DNA of 39,448 nucleotides from positions 1-39,448 of the forward strand of contig DLMH01000172.1 of assembly GCA_002478115.1 (NCBI GenBank), written 5' to 3'. Positions within the stretch are counted from its first letter, which is position 1; every line of letters begins with the position of its first letter. Shown in pieces: positions 8,564 through 16,080 of the stretch. Both the position numbers and the translations under genes were made by a program. Source of the stretch: Candidatus Acidiferrum typicum (lineage in GTDB: Bacteria > Acidobacteriota > Terriglobia > Acidiferrales > UBA7541). Below the pieces are notes generated by a model. That model ran no database searches. It was not told the DNA's origin and saw only the letters and a list, made by a program, of their open reading frames with translations.

Positions 8564-9493
8564 ATGGTCGCGATTCCTTCAAGACATCGGTCGCTGGCGC
8601 TACTGGCGGGCGTGCTGCTCGCGCAGATCCTGATGCTGGCGGTACAGATCAAACGCGATTCGCGCGGGCGGCTGATCCGCGTGTGGGCGGTATCCACGGT
8701 GACGCCGTTCGAACGGGCGGGGGCCTGGGGCGTCGGGAACGTGCGCGGTGTGTGGCATCACTATTTCGCACTGAGGAACACTTCGCGGGAGAACGAAGCG
8801 CTACGCACTGAGAACGACGCGCTGAAGCTGGCCATGTCGCAACTGCAGAGCAAGGCGGCGGAAGCGGACCGGCTGGGCGCGCTGCTGCAGTTCAAGGCCT
8901 CCAATGAAAAAGTGGCGATGGTGGGCGCGCGGGTGATTGGCGCGAGTGCCGGCACGGCGAGCCGCACGATTGAAATTGACCGCGGCGAACGCGACGGCAT
9001 TCACCGCAACCAGGCGGTGATCACGCCGGATGGCGCGGTGGGCAAGGTGATCGAGGTGTACCGCGATTCGGCGCAGGTGCTGCTGTTGACGGACAAGGAC
9101 AGCGGCATCGGCGCGATGCTGGTTGGTTCCCGGATTCAGGGGCCGGTGGGCGGCACGGGCGAGCCGATGCTGACGATGAAGTATGTGGCCACCGAGGAGA
9201 CGGTAAATGTGGGCGAGAAGATCGTAACCAGCGGCATGGACAAGATTTTTCCGCGCGATGTGCCGGTGGGGACGGTGCTGGAAGTGAAAGCGGGGAATCC
9301 GTTCAAGCAGATTCGCTTAACGCCTGCGGCGAAGCTCGACCGCCTCGAAGAGGTGTTCGTTCTGCTGACGCAGGAGCCGCTGGAATTCCAGAAAGAAGCG
9401 GAAGCGCAGAGCGCGCCGGTGCCGGGCACGCCTGCGCAAGGTGTGCCGGCGGAGACTCCCGCAACTGCCCCGCCAGCGGCGGTGAAGCCATGA
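8564..9493 (+). CDS. mreC: Rod-shape-determining protein MreC
   Basis: The 309-residue protein has an N-terminal membrane anchor (about 10-27), a coiled coil (about 66-105, ENEALRTENDALKLAMSQL) and the MreC beta-barrel core (about 110-275, with VIGASAGTASRTIEIDRG, DGAVGKVIEVY and the VTSGMDKIFPRDVPVG signature). A Pro/Ala-rich tail of about 35 residues closes it. MreC lies mostly in the periplasm, where it binds PBP2 and stimulates RodA-PBP2 synthesis. The stop overlaps the mreD start by four bases, indicating translational coupling. The ribosome site before ATG 8564 is weak. Confidence 0.95.
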   Translation: MVAIPSRHRSLALLAGVLLAQILMLAVQIKRDSRGRLIRVWAVSTVTPFERAGAWGVGNVRGVWHHYFALRNTSRENEALRTENDALKLAMSQLQSKAAEADRLGALLQFKASNEKVAMVGARVIGASAGTASRTIEIDRGERDGIHRNQAVITPDGAVGKVIEVYRDSAQVLLLTDKDSGIGAMLVGSRIQGPVGGTGEPMLTMKYVATEETVNVGEKIVTSGMDKIFPRDVPVGTVLEVKAGNPFKQIRLTPAAKLDRLEEVFVLLTQEPLEFQKEAEAQSAPVPGTPAQGVPAETPATAPPAAVKP

Positions 9494-10023
9494 ACGACAC
9501 ATTTGAACTGCGCCACGGCGACACGCACATTGAAGTGCACAAGTTCTTTCCGGGCGCGATCGCGGGAGTGACCCTCCTGGCGCTGACGCTGCAAGCGGCG
9601 TTTCCGGTGTATGTGCGCAGACTGGATTTTCTGGACTTGCCGCTGCTGATTACGATTTATTTCGGATTGAGCCGGCGAAATCCTTCCACGGGTTTGCTGC
9701 TTGGCACGACGATCGGATTGCTGCAGGACAGCTTGAGCGGACCGACCGTGCCGCTGGGACTCTACGGCATTGCGAAAACGGTGGTGGGTTATCTGGCGTC
9801 GTCAATTGGTGCGCGGCTGGATACCGAGCATCCGCTGGCGCGCTTTGCATTGACGGCCGGTTTTTTTGTGCTGCACCAGGCGGTGATGGTGCTGACGCGC
9901 CGGTTGCTGCTGGCGCAACCGGAGCCGTGGTTCAACATGCACCTGGTCATGGCTGCGGGGGTGAACGCGGTGCTCGGCGTGCCGTTGTTCCTGTTGCTGG
10001 ACCGCCTGCGGCGGTCGTCTTAA
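9490..10023 (+). CDS. mreD: Rod-shape-determining protein MreD
   Basis: The 177-residue polytopic membrane protein has about five hydrophobic segments, including GAIAGVTLLALTLQAAF, LLITIYFG, GLLLGTTIGLLQDSL and AAGVNAVLGVPLFLLL. The GLLQD motif and overall length fit MreD, the least conserved elongasome subunit, which acts with MreC in the inner membrane. ATGA overlap with mreC (9490-9493) supports both the start and co-transcription. In many bacteria mrdA follows directly; here an inverted gene pair comes first. Confidence 0.92.
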   Translation: MNDTFELRHGDTHIEVHKFFPGAIAGVTLLALTLQAAFPVYVRRLDFLDLPLLITIYFGLSRRNPSTGLLLGTTIGLLQDSLSGPTVPLGLYGIAKTVVGYLASSIGARLDTEHPLARFALTAGFFVLHQAVMVLTRRLLLAQPEPWFNMHLVMAAGVNAVLGVPLFLLLDRLRRSS

Positions 10024-10110
10024 AACATCTGTCTACTTCCCAAACCGACCCTAATTGCTGACTGGGGCCGAGCAAGAAAAATGCCGCAGGGCTTGCGACC
10101 GCAAGAGAAG

Positions 10111-10149
10111 AGAGATTCCTCACTTCGCAGACTCCGTTCGGAATGACGA
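10111..10149. repeat. Intergenic repeat of the GAGATTCCTC...GGAATGAC type
   Basis: The arms AGAGATTCCTC (10111 on) and CGGAATGACGA (to 10149) enclose CACTTCGCAGACTCCGTT. Related elements in this window lie at 26799-26842, 34923-34978, 35381-35440 and 36715-36743. Confidence 0.5.
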
Positions 10150-10173
10150 GGGTGTGGTGCGCCTTGCCGAGAT

Positions 10174-10196
10174 GGGGTCGAGCGGTGCTCGACCCC
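10174..10196. terminator. Perfect 10-bp hairpin between convergent mreD and thrC
   Basis: GGGGTCGAGC (10174-10183) pairs perfectly with GCTCGACCCC (10187-10196) across a three-base loop. It lies between two convergent genes, so it may end transcription from either side, although no T-run follows. It may also be a REP-like element. Confidence 0.45.
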
Positions 10197-10235
10197 TACA
10201 AAGACAAACCTGAGAGAAGGGCCGCAGAGTTCGAC

Positions 10236-11537
10236 TCAGTGGGCGAGCAAGAACTGCTTGAAGTCGTCGTAGTTGGTGGTCATGGGGAGAGAGAGTTTGG
10301 GGCGATTCAGGTATTCGGCTAGGCGCGAAGGGAGCGGCGGGGCAATGCCGATTCCCTTCTGGACGATTTCGGCGAATTTGGCGGGATGCGCGGTGGCCAG
10401 CACGAGGCCCTGAGACGGCTCGGGATGTTCCTTGCGGTACGCTTCCCACGCATGAATGCCCACTGCCGTGTGCGGGTCGCTGATATAGCGGAAACGGTCC
10501 CACACGTAGTGCATCTGCTGCAGCGTTTCTTCATCAGTGGCGCTCTGCCCCCAAATTTCTTTGCGGACGTTTTCGATGCGATTGCGGCACAAATCCAACA
10601 AGCGCGGAAAGTTGTTGGGATTGCCGACGTCCATGGCATTCGAGTACGTGGCAACGGCCTCTTTCGGTTTGTATTCTCCGCTCAGCAGATAGCGCGGCAC
10701 CGCGTCGTTGGCATTGGTCGCGGCAATAAATCGCGACACCGGCAGTCCCAGGCGCTTCGCGAATAGTCCCGCGGTGAGATTGCCGAAATTGCCGCTGGGC
10801 ACCGAGACAATCAACGGCACGGAGGCCACGGGCAACTGGCGGTAAGCGGCGACGTGATAGAACATTTGCGGCAGCAGGCGCGCGACATTGATGGAGTTAG
10901 CGGAAGTGAGAAAGGCGCGCTGATTCAGGGCTTCGTCGGCGAAGGCCTGCTTCACCAGGCGCTGGCAATCGTCAAAGGTGCCGGAGATTTCGAGGGCGGT
11001 GATATTTTCGCCCAGCGTGGTGAACTGCTTTTCCTGGGCTTCGCTGATGCGCTTCGAGGGATAGAGAATCACAACGCGGATGCCGGGCACACGGAGAAAA
11101 CCGTGGGCGACGGCGCTGCCAGTGTCGCCTGACGTGGCCACCAGCACGGTAAGTTGCCGCTCTTCGCCGCGCACGAAATAGCCCATGAGGCGGGCCATGA
11201 AGCGCGCGCCGAAATCCTTGAAGGCCAGCGTGGGGCCGTGAAACAGCTCAAGAATGTGCAGAGCGGGCGAGAGCGAGACGAGCTTCACCGGAAAATTGAT
11301 AGCTTCGGCGACGATTTGCCAGAGAACTTCTTCGGGCACATCCGGCGTGGCGAATGGGCGCACCACGCGGAAGCAAACTTCCGTGAAAGGCAGGCGGCGA
11401 AATTCCTCGAGTTCCTCGGGAGTGTGGCGCGCAATCTCCACGGGCAGGTAGAGGCCGCCATCGGGCGCGAGGCCGCGGAGGGTCGCACCTCGCAACGAGG
11501 TGAGTGGGGCCTTGCCGGAGGTGCTGCGGTATCTCAT
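10236..11537 (-). CDS. thrC: Threonine synthase
   Basis: The 433-residue protein belongs to the pyridoxal-phosphate fold-type II threonine synthases of the long (E. coli/yeast) kind. It has an N-terminal YRSTSG...APDGGLYLP segment, the cofactor lysine K107 in HGPTLAFKDFG, VATSGDTGSA, the phosphate-binding VPSGNFGNLTAG and C-terminal ATAHPAKFAE. It converts O-phosphohomoserine to threonine with release of phosphate, the last step of threonine synthesis. It starts 21 bases after a P-loop kinase gene on the same strand, and the two are probably co-transcribed. Its own ribosome site is weak. The pair lies in reverse orientation between mreD and mrdA. Confidence 0.96.
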   Translation of the reverse strand: MRYRSTSGKAPLTSLRGATLRGLAPDGGLYLPVEIARHTPEELEEFRRLPFTEVCFRVVRPFATPDVPEEVLWQIVAEAINFPVKLVSLSPALHILELFHGPTLAFKDFGARFMARLMGYFVRGEERQLTVLVATSGDTGSAVAHGFLRVPGIRVVILYPSKRISEAQEKQFTTLGENITALEISGTFDDCQRLVKQAFADEALNQRAFLTSANSINVARLLPQMFYHVAAYRQLPVASVPLIVSVPSGNFGNLTAGLFAKRLGLPVSRFIAATNANDAVPRYLLSGEYKPKEAVATYSNAMDVGNPNNFPRLLDLCRNRIENVRKEIWGQSATDEETLQQMHYVWDRFRYISDPHTAVGIHAWEAYRKEHPEPSQGLVLATAHPAKFAEIVQKGIGIAPPLPSRLAEYLNRPKLSLPMTTNYDDFKQFLLAH

Positions 11538-11558
11538 CGGCGTTTCGTCTGAACCTGG

Positions 11559-12245
11559 CTAATTCCGGTGCGCAAGTTGCTCCCTGATTTTTTCCAGAAA
11601 TCGTTCACCGGCGGAAGCCCCCGCATTTTCGGGTTCCAGCGACAATTCCCGCAGACCGGCCACCGGCACGGTGCAGTGCGCCAGAACTTCGTAGCTTTGA
11701 CGGCGCGCCGCGATCAACGCCGGATAGCAACGCGCCACGGTATCGCGCGGTGTTTCATTGGGTCTCGGCTGAAACGCTCCTCGCCACAAAACGGGCTTGG
11801 GATCTTCCAGGTAGCGCCGGATCAGAAGTTGCTGCTCGTCCGCGGAAGCCGCGAGGTACACAATGGCCATCTGCCGCCGGAGTCTATGCAAAAGATGGTT
11901 GCCGCAGTAAATCACGCTGCCGGTCGTATCCAAAATGAGTTCGCTGGAAGGATTTTTTCCCAGGCCTGTAAGGACATCGTCGAGCGTAGCAGTCTCCTCC
12001 GCCAGGTACCGCGCTTCGCGTTCGGCATACGTTGAGCGGTCTGGCCAGCCCATCCACGCAGCCACGCCATTGATCCCGCTGAATCCCCCCGCCAGAAGGA
12101 CGGAAGCAAGACGCGCTTCGATCTGATCGTCGCAAGAAATTGCGGGGAATCCGAGAGAAGCAAGACGCTTGGTCCAATAGGATTTGCCCGCGCCAGACAT
12201 TCCAATGAGCGCGAGCCGCAGCGGCTTATCTGAAAGAGAGGCCAT
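11559..12245 (-). CDS. P-loop kinase-like protein (shikimate-kinase-type fold), substrate unknown
   Basis: The 228-residue protein has a Walker A motif, G15-MSGAG-K21-S22, just after a hydrophobic strand, followed by W-TKRLASLGFPAISCDDQIE, which resembles the substrate-binding DD segment of shikimate and gluconate kinases. A second conserved patch, ELILDTTGSVIY, is probably the Walker B/DTTG strand, and LADS-like VYLAASADEQQLLIRRYLEDPKPVLW follows. It is longer than shikimate kinase (about 170) and lacks clear shikimate-binding arginines, so I do not assign aroK. It precedes thrC by 21 bases. A role in homoserine phosphorylation is only a guess from that neighbour. A TACAAT element lies 12 bases before ATG. 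Confidence 0.7.
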   Translation of the reverse strand: MASLSDKPLRLALIGMSGAGKSYWTKRLASLGFPAISCDDQIEARLASVLLAGGFSGINGVAAWMGWPDRSTYAEREARYLAEETATLDDVLTGLGKNPSSELILDTTGSVIYCGNHLLHRLRRQMAIVYLAASADEQQLLIRRYLEDPKPVLWRGAFQPRPNETPRDTVARCYPALIAARRQSYEVLAHCTVPVAGLRELSLEPENAGASAGERFLEKIREQLAHRN

Positions 12246-12257
12246 GGAGAACTAAGA

Positions 12258-12263
12258 ATTGTA
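12258..12263 (-). promoter_or_regulatory. Possible -10 element of the kinase-thrC operon
   Basis: TACAAT on the minus strand lies 12 bases before the kinase ATG. Transcription would begin about five or six bases before the start codon, leaving no room for a Shine-Dalgarno sequence. No good -35 is seen. Confidence 0.35.
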
Positions 12264-12691
12264 GTTGATTCGGCGGAAAGCACGAAACGCCAAAAGTCTC
12301 CAAGCGAAACACTGCCTACCCGAAGCCCGTAGAGGAGAGATTGGGCAGGCAACACAGGGGGCATGGCTGCCCGTCACATCAATTGGGGTTAAAAGCCATG
12401 CCCTGACGAACAGCGCGGGTCATCCCTCGAGACGCGCCGGCCGTTGTACGACCCGCCACCTGCCCTTTGGGACGGGTTGCGCCCCCCGTAGGCAAGTGCT
12501 ACTTTTAATGAGACTTCCCGAAGATGGCGGTTTCGGAAGCCTGGCGGCGAGGGGAGAGCTTGGTCAAGTCATCGGAGGCCGTGGGGGCCTCGTTGAACGC
12601 ACAATTCGAGCTTCTTCGCTGCAAATAGAGAGATTGCGCGAGCGGGCATCGCTCAGCCCTGAAGAAAAGAGCGCTCGCGCGCAGGTTCTTC
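12264..12691. other. Divergent intergenic region before mrdA
   Basis: Apart from the candidate -10 elements on each strand, I see no gene in this stretch. An open frame runs through it from 12265 on the plus strand, but its translation looks non-biological and it continues out of frame into mrdA. Confidence 0.45.
12497..12505 (+). promoter_or_regulatory. Possible extended -10 (TGC TACTTT) for mrdA-rodA
   Basis: TGC (12497-12499) followed by TACTTT (12500-12505), with a TTGCGC 15 bases upstream at 12479-12484. It would give a leader of about 180 bases before the GTG start of mrdA. Confidence 0.3.
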
Positions 12692-14632
12692 GTGTCGTAC
12701 TGGTTTCGCAACGACAATCGATTGCCGCAGGAACGTCTGGCGGCTGCCTCCTACGTGATCGTGGGCATGATCGCGCTGCTGCTCCTCGGCTTCTGGAAGC
12801 TCCAAGTGATTGATTCCGATAAGTATGGCCAACTGGCGGAGCGCAATCGGGTGCGCTCGATTCCCATTATTGCACCGCGGGGGCGCATGCTGGACCGCGA
12901 CGGGCGCGTGCTGGTGGACAACTATCCCTCCTTCAGCGTGCTGTTGCTGCGCGACGACAGCGCGGCCGTGGACAAGAATCTTCCCGCGATTGCCGACGGG
13001 CTGGGGTTGTCTCTGGATGATCTGAAGGAGCAGTTGAACAACACGATAAACCTGCCGAAATTCCAGCCCATTGTGATCAAGCCGGAAGCGACGCCGGCGG
13101 ATGTGGCGTTCATCGAATCGCACCGCGCGGATGTTCCGCTGCTGGAAATGTTGATGGTGCACCGGCGAAGGTACCTGCCGGGCGGGTTCATGTCGCATGC
13201 CAGCGGGTATGTGGGGGAAGTGAGCGAGCAACAGATCGAAGCGAGCAACGGCAGGCTGCGGCCGGGCGACTTCGCGGGCAAGTCCGGACTGGAGCGGCAA
13301 TATAACGATCTGCTGATGGGCACGGACGGGATGCGGCGCGTGGTGGTCAACAGCGTGGGCAAGGAAATGAAGGAAATGCGCCTGTCGCAGCAGGAAGCCA
13401 TTCCCGGCAAGCAGATTCAATTGACCATCGATTACGATCTGCAAGAGGTGGCGGAAAAGGCGCTGGCGGACAAGAAGGGCGCGATCGTGGCGCTCGATCC
13501 GCGTAGCGGGGAAATACTGGCATTTGTGAGCCGCCCGGCGCCCGATCCGAACGACTTTGCCGTGCGCGTTTCCAAGGAAGAGTGGCAGCGCCTGAATGAG
13601 GATGAGGATCGCCCGCTGCTGAATCGCGTGACCCAGGCGCAGTTGGCGCCGGGCTCGGTGTTCAAGATCGTGATGGCGACGGCGATGTTGGAATCGAAGG
13701 TACCGGCAGAAAACTTCACGGCGTTTTGCCCGGGGTCGGCTACATTTTATGGGCGGCAATTCAAATGTTGGGTGTACGGCAAAGGGGGCCATGGCGTTGT
13801 GAATCTCCACGCCGCCATTGTGCATTCCTGCGACGTGTTTTTTTACAACGTGGGCATGCGCATGGGGATCGATCGGATTTCGAAATACGCGAAGATGCTG
13901 GGGCTGGGATCAAAAACGGGGATTGATTTGCCTTCCGAAGAGCCGGGGCTGGTGCCCTCGGAGGAGTGGGTGCAGCGGGTATTTCATCACAAGTGGTATC
14001 CCGGATCTACAATTTCGGTTGCTATCGGGCAGGGCGCTGTTACCGTGACTCCGCTGCAAATCGCCTACGCGATCGGCGGCATCGCCTCGGGCGGAGTTTT
14101 CAAACAACCTCACTTGCTGAAGGATGCGGCGCGCGTGGGTGAAATGCATGTGGATTTGGCTGAGGACACCGTAGAGCAAGTCACACAGGGAATGTATGGG
14201 GTGGTAAACGAAGGAGGCACGGGGGGCGCTATCAAATTGCAAGGCATTGAATTTTGCGGCAAATCCGGGAGCGCGCAAATTATGAGTAACACGGAAAGAA
14301 ACCGTCTTGGGAAAGGCTTGAGCCAGAATAAGGACAATGCCTGGTTCGTAGGCTACGCTCCGAGAAGGAATCCCGAGATTGTGGTCACCGTGCTGGTGGA
14401 AGGGGGCGAGCATGGAGCCGGCACCTCCGGTCCGATCGTCCGCGATATCGTTAAGGCATACTACGACAAGAAGGAAAAGAAGAATCAGGGCCAAGCGACA
14501 ACCGCATTACGGAAGGACGAATTGGGCAACAGTGAGAATAGAGGGACTCCGGAAAGCGGGAAAGCGGCCGTCAAGCCGGAAGAATCGGCAGCCGTGCTCT
14601 CGACCAGCGAGAAGAAGAAGGCGCGGCCGTAA
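12692..14632 (+). CDS. mrdA: Penicillin-binding protein 2 (elongasome transpeptidase)
   Basis: The 646-residue class B penicillin-binding protein has a membrane anchor at about 19-40, a dimerisation domain (APRGRMLDRDGRVLVDN from about 61) and a transpeptidase domain with all three active-site motifs: S322-VF-K325, S379-C-D381 and K524-S-G526. The tail after 590 is charged and low in complexity. It cross-links peptidoglycan during side-wall growth together with RodA and MreC. GTG 12692 is the first possible start after an in-frame TAG at 12626; AGG lies six bases before it. It is followed 24 bases later by rodA, the normal partner order. Confidence 0.95.
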   Translation: MSYWFRNDNRLPQERLAAASYVIVGMIALLLLGFWKLQVIDSDKYGQLAERNRVRSIPIIAPRGRMLDRDGRVLVDNYPSFSVLLLRDDSAAVDKNLPAIADGLGLSLDDLKEQLNNTINLPKFQPIVIKPEATPADVAFIESHRADVPLLEMLMVHRRRYLPGGFMSHASGYVGEVSEQQIEASNGRLRPGDFAGKSGLERQYNDLLMGTDGMRRVVVNSVGKEMKEMRLSQQEAIPGKQIQLTIDYDLQEVAEKALADKKGAIVALDPRSGEILAFVSRPAPDPNDFAVRVSKEEWQRLNEDEDRPLLNRVTQAQLAPGSVFKIVMATAMLESKVPAENFTAFCPGSATFYGRQFKCWVYGKGGHGVVNLHAAIVHSCDVFFYNVGMRMGIDRISKYAKMLGLGSKTGIDLPSEEPGLVPSEEWVQRVFHHKWYPGSTISVAIGQGAVTVTPLQIAYAIGGIASGGVFKQPHLLKDAARVGEMHVDLAEDTVEQVTQGMYGVVNEGGTGGAIKLQGIEFCGKSGSAQIMSNTERNRLGKGLSQNKDNAWFVGYAPRRNPEIVVTVLVEGGEHGAGTSGPIVRDIVKAYYDKKEKKNQGQATTALRKDELGNSENRGTPESGKAAVKPEESAAVLSTSEKKKARP

Positions 14633-14656
14633 GCGGAAAGTAGGAAAGCGGGCGGA

Positions 14657-15745
14657 ATGAGAGACGCACCCGGAACACGAGATTACGATTGGTGGCTGGT
14701 GGCCATCCTGGCGGCGATTTGCGCGCTGGGCGTGATCGAAATTTATTCGGCGACGCACGGCAGCGCGCTGGCGGGCATGCACCTAAAGCAGATCCGCTGG
14801 CTGGTGGTGGGCGTGGTGCTGATGTTCGCGTTGTCCCGAGTGGACTATCACGTGATCATGGACCAGGCGCCCATTTTGTACATCATTGGAATTGCCGCGT
14901 TATTGGCGGTTTTATTGGTGGGTCATACGCGGTTTGGGGCCAAACGGTGGATTCCCGTGATGGGGGAATTTCTCCAGGTGTCAGAATTGGTCAAATTGAT
15001 TATAATCATAGTGTTGGCGCGCTTCTTCGCGGAGGTGCGCACGGATGAGCTCTCCCTGCAGGATTTGATCAAAGCAGGGTTAATCGTTGGTTTGCCGTTG
15101 GCGTTGATTTTGAAGCAGCCCGATTTGGGCACGGCCCTCGTATTGATGCCCATGTTGGTCGTCGGCGCATTTCTGGCGGGGCTGCAATGGAAGCACGCTG
15201 CGGCTATCGTATTAATCGGCGTCTTGATGCTACCCGCCGGGTGGCATTTCTTGAAGCCGTACCAGAAGGAAAGGGTTACGTCGTTCTTACATCCCGAAGA
15301 AGACGCGAAAGGCTCCGGCTACCAGGTATTGCAATCGAAGATAGCCGTGGGCTCGGGCGGTTTCTGGGGGAAAGGTTTCGGCAACGGCAGCCAGAATCAA
15401 CTTGGGTACATTCCGGTCCGGTACTCCGACTTTATAATGTCGGCGTGGGCGGAAGAACAGGGATTCAAAGGCGTGCTGCTTGCTTTGGGGCTGTACATGG
15501 CGTTGTTGTTGCGTTTGGTGCAGAACGCCCAGCGGGCGAAGGACCGCGCGGGAATGTTTCTGGTCATGGGCGTGGCAGCGGCGTTGGGGTTTCACGTTTT
15601 GGTGAATGTGGCTATGGTCATCGGGGCAATGCCGGTAACGGGCATCCCTTTGCCCCTGATGTCCTACGGAGGATCGGCCACGTTGTTTGTATTCCTGGCG
15701 ATTGGCCTGGTAATGAACGTCCGGCTGCGCCGATTCGTTAACTAA
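14657..15745 (+). CDS. rodA: RodA, SEDS-family peptidoglycan glycosyltransferase
   Basis: The 362-residue protein is a polytopic (about ten segments) SEDS protein. Recognisable parts are the VIEIYSATHG N-terminal helix, RFGAKRWIPV, the KQPDLGTALV motif, the GSGYQVLQSKIAVGSGG loop, the SDFIMSAWAEEQGF segment and the closing PLPLMSYGGSATLF. RodA polymerises lipid II into glycan strands with PBP2 as its transpeptidase partner, encoded just upstream (24-base gap). The N-terminus MRDAPGTRDYDWW fits homologues. AGGAAAG upstream serves as a plausible ribosome site. Confidence 0.96.
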   Translation: MRDAPGTRDYDWWLVAILAAICALGVIEIYSATHGSALAGMHLKQIRWLVVGVVLMFALSRVDYHVIMDQAPILYIIGIAALLAVLLVGHTRFGAKRWIPVMGEFLQVSELVKLIIIIVLARFFAEVRTDELSLQDLIKAGLIVGLPLALILKQPDLGTALVLMPMLVVGAFLAGLQWKHAAAIVLIGVLMLPAGWHFLKPYQKERVTSFLHPEEDAKGSGYQVLQSKIAVGSGGFWGKGFGNGSQNQLGYIPVRYSDFIMSAWAEEQGFKGVLLALGLYMALLLRLVQNAQRAKDRAGMFLVMGVAAALGFHVLVNVAMVIGAMPVTGIPLPLMSYGGSATLFVFLAIGLVMNVRLRRFVN

Positions 15746-16080
15746 GTCATAGCCAGTCCCGAGCGCATCATCTCAGTTCAGGGAGGTTGCGCCGGTTCCG
15801 CGGCCCCGATTGAAGCCGGGGTTGCTAATCAAGAAGGAATCTGAAGAGTGAGGATAGCATCGTCCGCCGTTACCCCGGGGAGATCCCGGCAACGGCCTAG
15901 CCTCGTTAGCAGAAGGTTAAAGAAGTACGAGAGCCGCACTGCGGCCCTTTCCTCCGGCTACGAACGCAATGCCGCAACAGCAAAGTTGTTGCCAGCGTGC
16001 CCCGACTTGCGTCTGGGCGGCGCCCTGCCTTGGACCCCCGAGCGAGAGGTTCCAGCGGCGATGCATCTTAAGGAGTATTC
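15746..16080 (+). other. 335-base region upstream of the RNase E/G gene, possible long leader
   Basis: No gene is seen. It contains a small CCCCG...CGGGG hairpin at about 15806-15823 that could mark the end of rodA, then about 250 bases with several short inverted repeats leading to the AGGAG ribosome site of the RNase gene. Long structured leaders are known to mediate autoregulation of RNase E in enterobacteria; whether that applies here is not shown. Confidence 0.4.

Noticed and set aside
11559..12245. Naming the P-loop kinase aroK
   Set aside because: Only the Walker A and general fold agree; length and substrate-binding residues do not clearly fit shikimate kinase.
12265..12813. 182-codon plus-strand frame upstream of and overlapping mrdA
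   Set aside because: Its translation is Arg/Gly-rich without motif and it overlaps the well-supported start of PBP2 in another frame.
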